A program made the translations under genes and the position numbers. DNA of 64,000 nt from positions 85,394,546-85,458,545 of the forward strand of contig NC_044573.1 in NCBI RefSeq assembly GCF_901933205.1, in the 5' to 3' direction. This stretch comes from Camarhynchus parvulus. Its lineage: Eukaryota > Chordata > Aves > Passeriformes > Thraupidae. A model generated the notes under the pieces. The model searched no databases. It was not told the origin of the DNA and worked only from the letters and a program-made list of their open reading frames with translations. Positions 60,113 to 64,000 of the stretch are shown here, piece by piece. How positions within the stretch are numbered: the stretch's first letter is position 1; every line of letters begins with the position of its first letter.

Positions 60113-63100
60113 GTGGTCTATTGTGACAGGGACAAATCATGCATAGCTGTGTTTTAAATGCAAAGAGAAAAAGTAATTTGGGGAGGGGCATACTGCAGTT
60201 GTTTTTGTAAAACAAAAGCAGTTACCAAGATAGAACAATACAGAATAAACTCAGAGTGAATAGTTAGGGAAAAGCTTAAATTAGTCCAGTTTTTCTTGAC
60301 CTCCTAAAATCTGTGGTTTTTTTTTTCTTTTTTTTAATTTGCAGGAAAAGGATATGATTTGCTCAGAAGCTTAAACAGAGGTACATATACCTAGATGATA
60401 TTTATTGCAAATCTCTTGTCATATTTATTAATGCAGTATTAATCTAATGATGAATTTGGCAAGGTTGCAGAGTAGAATAAAAAAGTACACCTTAATACAT
60501 TTAAATATGAAGGTAAGAAGAAATATTGATGCAGACAAATGAGCTTATATATTTTGCCCTAAACATAAAACAGAATTTTTCTTTTCTAAAATAATTAGCA
60601 ACGAACAACATATCTTAAACAATGGAGGCATGGAGCTCTGGAAGAATTTACAGTACTCTAATGAGATTTTTCTTTTCACTTAGTAGAAAATTGAAAAGTT
60701 TGTCACAGATTTCTGCTTACAGTATGGTATTCATCTTGTCAGCCCCTCCATTTTATTTATTTTGAAAAAATAAACTTCATCTTAATACATCAGTGCATCA
60801 TTTTCATTTTGCATGTTTCCTGTGTTAAAAACATTATGGTTTAAATAAACAAGGGCAGATCATTCAAAAGACTGTTTTTTGTTGAAAAACCCAAGGATAT
60901 TGTTACAGAGGGTCAACCACAAACAGTCAACAGTTAGGCATCAATTTTTTTCAAAAGTTGTAAATTTGTGGATTTTTTTTAACATGACTGAAATGTCAAC
61001 TTTAAACGTCTCTTAAGGGATAATATAATGCACAATAATCTCTAACATCTATAAAAGTGCTGTAGTCAACTAGTAAACACTTCTTTAAAATTATCTCTTT
61101 TTTCTCCCTCGCCATTTATCCCTCACTTTATCTTTCACTGTCCAGCTGAGAATCAGCCATTAGTGGTAAAGAATCTACACTGATTCTAGTTACCAGACTG
61201 CTTATAATAGCCTCCCAACTGGCACCTCATGGAGGACCATATGCCATTTCAAGTGAAGAGGATGGCAACATGCCCACTAACATTATTAGAACTAAAATTA
61301 ATTTTAGATGTCCAAAACTCAGAAAATCTATTGCTCCAATTGACTTATTTTCTCAAAATCTGCTATGCCCTTCCTTCAGGCTTCTTAGAGCTAATTAGAA
61401 GGTTCCAACTCCTGTGCAGCTGCTAGGTTATTTTTGAGCTGGTGAAGGAAGAATCTCGGTCTGCACTTAGAAAGGAAAAGAGTCTCATCTCGGAGGTGAA
61501 TGTAGACTCTAAGAAGCTATTCTGACTCTCCAAGTCTGCGTCAAATAAATTGTTTTGACTTAACTGGAGTATTATTATGAATTGGCACACTTAATTGATA
61601 ATTGATAATTTGATTTTGATTTTTCCTGTCATATTATATTTGCCATTTACTCAGCCTTGATATAAATGACACTGATAATAACATGTTATTGCCTTACTGC
61701 CAACATCACACTCTTTGAACCTGGTCAGGTGGAACTACTTCATATCAGAGGGAGACCAAATTTTAACCTCAAACTATTTTTTCAAAATTACATTACTTGC
61801 AAGTGGAGAATGACTGGAAAGATATTATCACTATCAGCAATCCAGGACTAACTTTTCATTGTGTTACTAATTTCTCTTGTGCTTCTTTATTATGCACATA
61901 AACAAGTTTCATGAAGCTGGCATAAAAATTCAAGTTCTACCCATGACAGGTATATTAAAATGGAGGTTCCTGAGGCTTAAAGTTTTAACAAATTCTGATA
62001 ATTTTCCTGCCTCAAAATGTGGTTGGACATGAGCAAGTCAAGACAACATGGTTCCAATGCAGCCCAGTAACTGTGCAATGTTTAATGCCAAAACCTTATG
62101 ATTCCCATTGCAAAGGTATAAAGGAGCAGGCAGAGCTTTTGTATTACATGGTAACACACAGTCTTCTTCCCCCATTTATTTATTTATTAATTTTATAAGT
62201 AATCTATTTATAATCGATCTAATCTATCTTTAATTATTATTTATTTAAATTCTGGTGGGTTTCAAGATTTGTAAAGAGGATGTAATAGTTGTTTGAAACC
62301 CTTTCTCTTCATTGCTGTACAAAAAATGAAACATGAAAAAAAAATTTGATTGTGAGGTTTCTAAACAATACAACAATGTATACTCATGGGGAAATTCTTA
62401 ACACTTGTCAAAACAGTTTCTGAGCAGCACTTTTTGAACAGTTAAAGTGAGAATATCAAGCTACTTCTCACCTACCTGACAGGGTATTTTTCAGACATTT
62501 AATGAAGCTTGGTTTAGAGTGCCACAGCTTTAAGTAAATAAAACCAGAAATATTTTCAAATAGTGGAAATAATCATTTGCTAAGTCACATAAATGTAAAC
62601 ACTAAAATGTTATATTTAGAGAATTTTTCTTCAATTAATAGTGTTATGTTTAAAAGCTTTCTGCATGCAACTCTTCTTGTATAACACTCCAATTCTGAAG
62701 TATTTTAACTTCTAACTTACAATGCACAGAAATGTCTTCATGGTGAAATTAAAACCATTATCAGGATCAAAAGAGTTAAAGTGGCTGAGAAAAAATTTTA
62801 GTTTCATAAGCTGCAACTCTAATAGCTTCAAATTTTTACTTCCTCCTTATCACAAGTAGGCAAAATTAACACTAGGCTGAAATATTAATATGGTACCAAG
62901 ATTCCAATCAAGATCATTTTTTGGTTGGAAAAAAGTGCTCTGAGAGCATCTTCTCACTGTCAGGAAGAGGTTTTCTTAATGAATTTATAGGTCTCATAAT
63001 ATAAATCTAAAATTTCAGTTCTGGTGATGTGTAGGTGGCGCTGTGTGGGGGTGGCTGCCGACTGAACTCATAATGTCTATTGTTGCATTATTAGGAAGCT

Positions 63101-63639
63101 GCCATTAAGCACATCTGTGTACTACCATATTCCTTGAGCCCAAGTATAAAATTACATGTTGTCTGACTCCTAAACTTGGATGCTTATGTCAAGAAGAGAT
63201 CACTAAACCACCATAGCCTCAAGTCAATGGAATTCAGAAAGCTTGATTTTTCCAAACAGGAGGGTTATCTACATACTGTGTCAGAAATAAGAATAGTTTA
63301 AATGGTACCTCCTTCTCCTCCTAATTACTCTGAAGAAGAATCCTTTGAAAAGCTCTTTGCAGACTTACAGAAGCAGCAAAATATTAAAATAGGCATTTTA
63401 AAGTCAGTTGTTTCCCTTTTTAAAGTATGAGCAGAGATTTATAAGGTCTGCATTTCAACAAAAATTTTTGCTACACAGCCCTCCTTTCCTGTACTTTGTT
63501 GAAGTGAACTACAGCCTACTAAACAGTTCATGACTCGACAAACACAGGCATGAGGAGGTTTACAGCAGTGTAAAACCAGGTTGCAGCAGCATGAACAGGT
63601 TCTATTGCAACACCTGTAACTACAAAACTGAACACTTAC
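60113..63639. other. Unique AT-rich sequence
   Basis: A TTTA-rich low-complexity stretch lies at about 62174-62250. At 61440-61560 an AATAAA preceded by 'ctccaagtctgcg' could be the end of an old LTR or simply chance; it is not called. No gene is recognised. Confidence 0.5.
62174..62250. repeat. (TTTA)n-type AT-rich low complexity
   Basis: TTTATTTATTTATTAATTTT at the start, then irregular TAATCTATTTATAATCGATC-type sequence and TTATTTATTTAAAT at the end. It is impure. Confidence 0.7.
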
Positions 63640-63758
63640 TGCCCTAGAAGGATGACAATAGCACCGATGATAGCATTCTTCACCAGACTCCAGCCAACAA
63701 AGCTTGCAGGGCATTTGGATCTTCTACTTCAAACTGCTCACAATGTGTTGTAATAAAC
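63640..63758 (-). other. Exon-like segment of 119 bp with a one-base lesion, minus strand
   Basis: On the minus strand an acceptor-like TTGAACTTTAG ends at 63759 and a strong donor GTAAGTG begins at 63639. After the first base, one frame reads FITTHCEQFEVEDPNALQAL, then LAGVW and a stop. The frame one base over reads VKNAIIGAIVILLG, a typical hydrophobic membrane segment, up to the donor. If one base were missing near 63678-63684 (GTCTGGTGAAG) the exon would be 120 bp, symmetric in phase, with both parts joined: a polar segment followed by a transmembrane helix. That is either a pseudogene, a sequencing or assembly error, or coincidence. I cannot name the protein. The Cys-rich frame at 63439-63714 reads the same DNA in the third frame. 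Confidence 0.3.
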
Positions 63759-64000
63759 CTAAAGTTCAAGGTAGAGCAAGAAACACCCTTTTATCACATT
63801 ATTTTGCCTTAAGTTATGATTCTGCAACTGTAGTTTGAATTCAAACTGTCCCAGAAGAATTAGTGCATATTTATTATTCAGAGGTTTCTATTATATACAT
63901 GTTTCAGATAACAGCACTTATAACCAAAGTATTGTGGTATTAATGGATGCAGTGATATTTTAAGTGAATAATCCTAGCTCTTCAAACACTTAAATCCAGT

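Noticed and set aside
61440..61560. Possible LTR end with AATAAA
   Set aside because: A lone polyadenylation hexamer in AT-rich DNA is expected often. No family words or LTR ends are seen.
1..64000. CRISPR arrays, bacterial operons, rRNA and tRNA genes, phage or plasmid systems
   Set aside because: Nothing of this kind was seen. Composition, CR1 elements and LTRs place the DNA in a bird nuclear genome.

Overview
The window looks like AT-rich, non-coding DNA from a bird, most likely a songbird (passerine). The basis is the repeat content. At least nine fragments of CR1, the dominant avian/reptilian LINE, are recognisable by their 3' ends, by remnants of the pol C-terminus and, in two copies, by the reverse-transcriptase active-site region. 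Five stretches look like solitary endogenous-retrovirus LTRs of families I associate with passerine genomes. No mammalian-type SINEs were seen. The host call rests on my recall of repeat families, not on a database search.

Layout. 1-3.8 kb: unique AT-rich sequence with poly(A) tracts. 3.8-4.5 kb and 7.9-8.05 kb: CR1 fragments on the minus strand. 10.15-10.36 kb: an interrupted GGGAA array. 13.3-18.8 kb: three plus-strand CR1 fragments, the last retaining the RT region. 19.6 kb: a perfect 18-bp inverted repeat. 22.8-23.35 kb: a complete-looking LTR. 25.27-25.46 kb: a 200-bp, almost pure GGGAA array. 28.1 kb (minus) and 31.3 kb (plus): CR1 fragments. 31.6-42.9 kb: 11 kb with no transposon I can recognise. 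42.9-43.3 kb: a solo LTR with a perfect 6-bp target-site duplication. 46.0-46.6 kb: another LTR. 48.1-48.6 kb: a 3'-truncated LTR of the same family as the 22.8 kb copy. 50.5 kb: minus-strand CR1. 53.0-53.8 kb: a probable CR1 remnant followed by another LTR. 57.6-58.2 kb: a GC-rich, retroelement-like island with a 10-bp minisatellite held in strict register. 59.9-60.1 kb: a CR1 3' end. 60.1-64 kb: unique sequence ending near a candidate minus-strand exon.

I found no intact protein-coding gene, rRNA, tRNA or recognisable miRNA. Nearly all open reading frames of 60-130 codons are chance frames or lie in repeats. The window is best read as intergenic DNA or a very large intron. Four places could hold genuine or fossil coding sequence: a 119-bp exon-like segment at 63640-63758 on the minus strand, apparently one base short; a decayed reading frame at 58991-59549; and exon-like segments at 47202-47278 and 2699-2771. 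I cannot assign any of them to a gene family, and there is no set of genes here that could act together.
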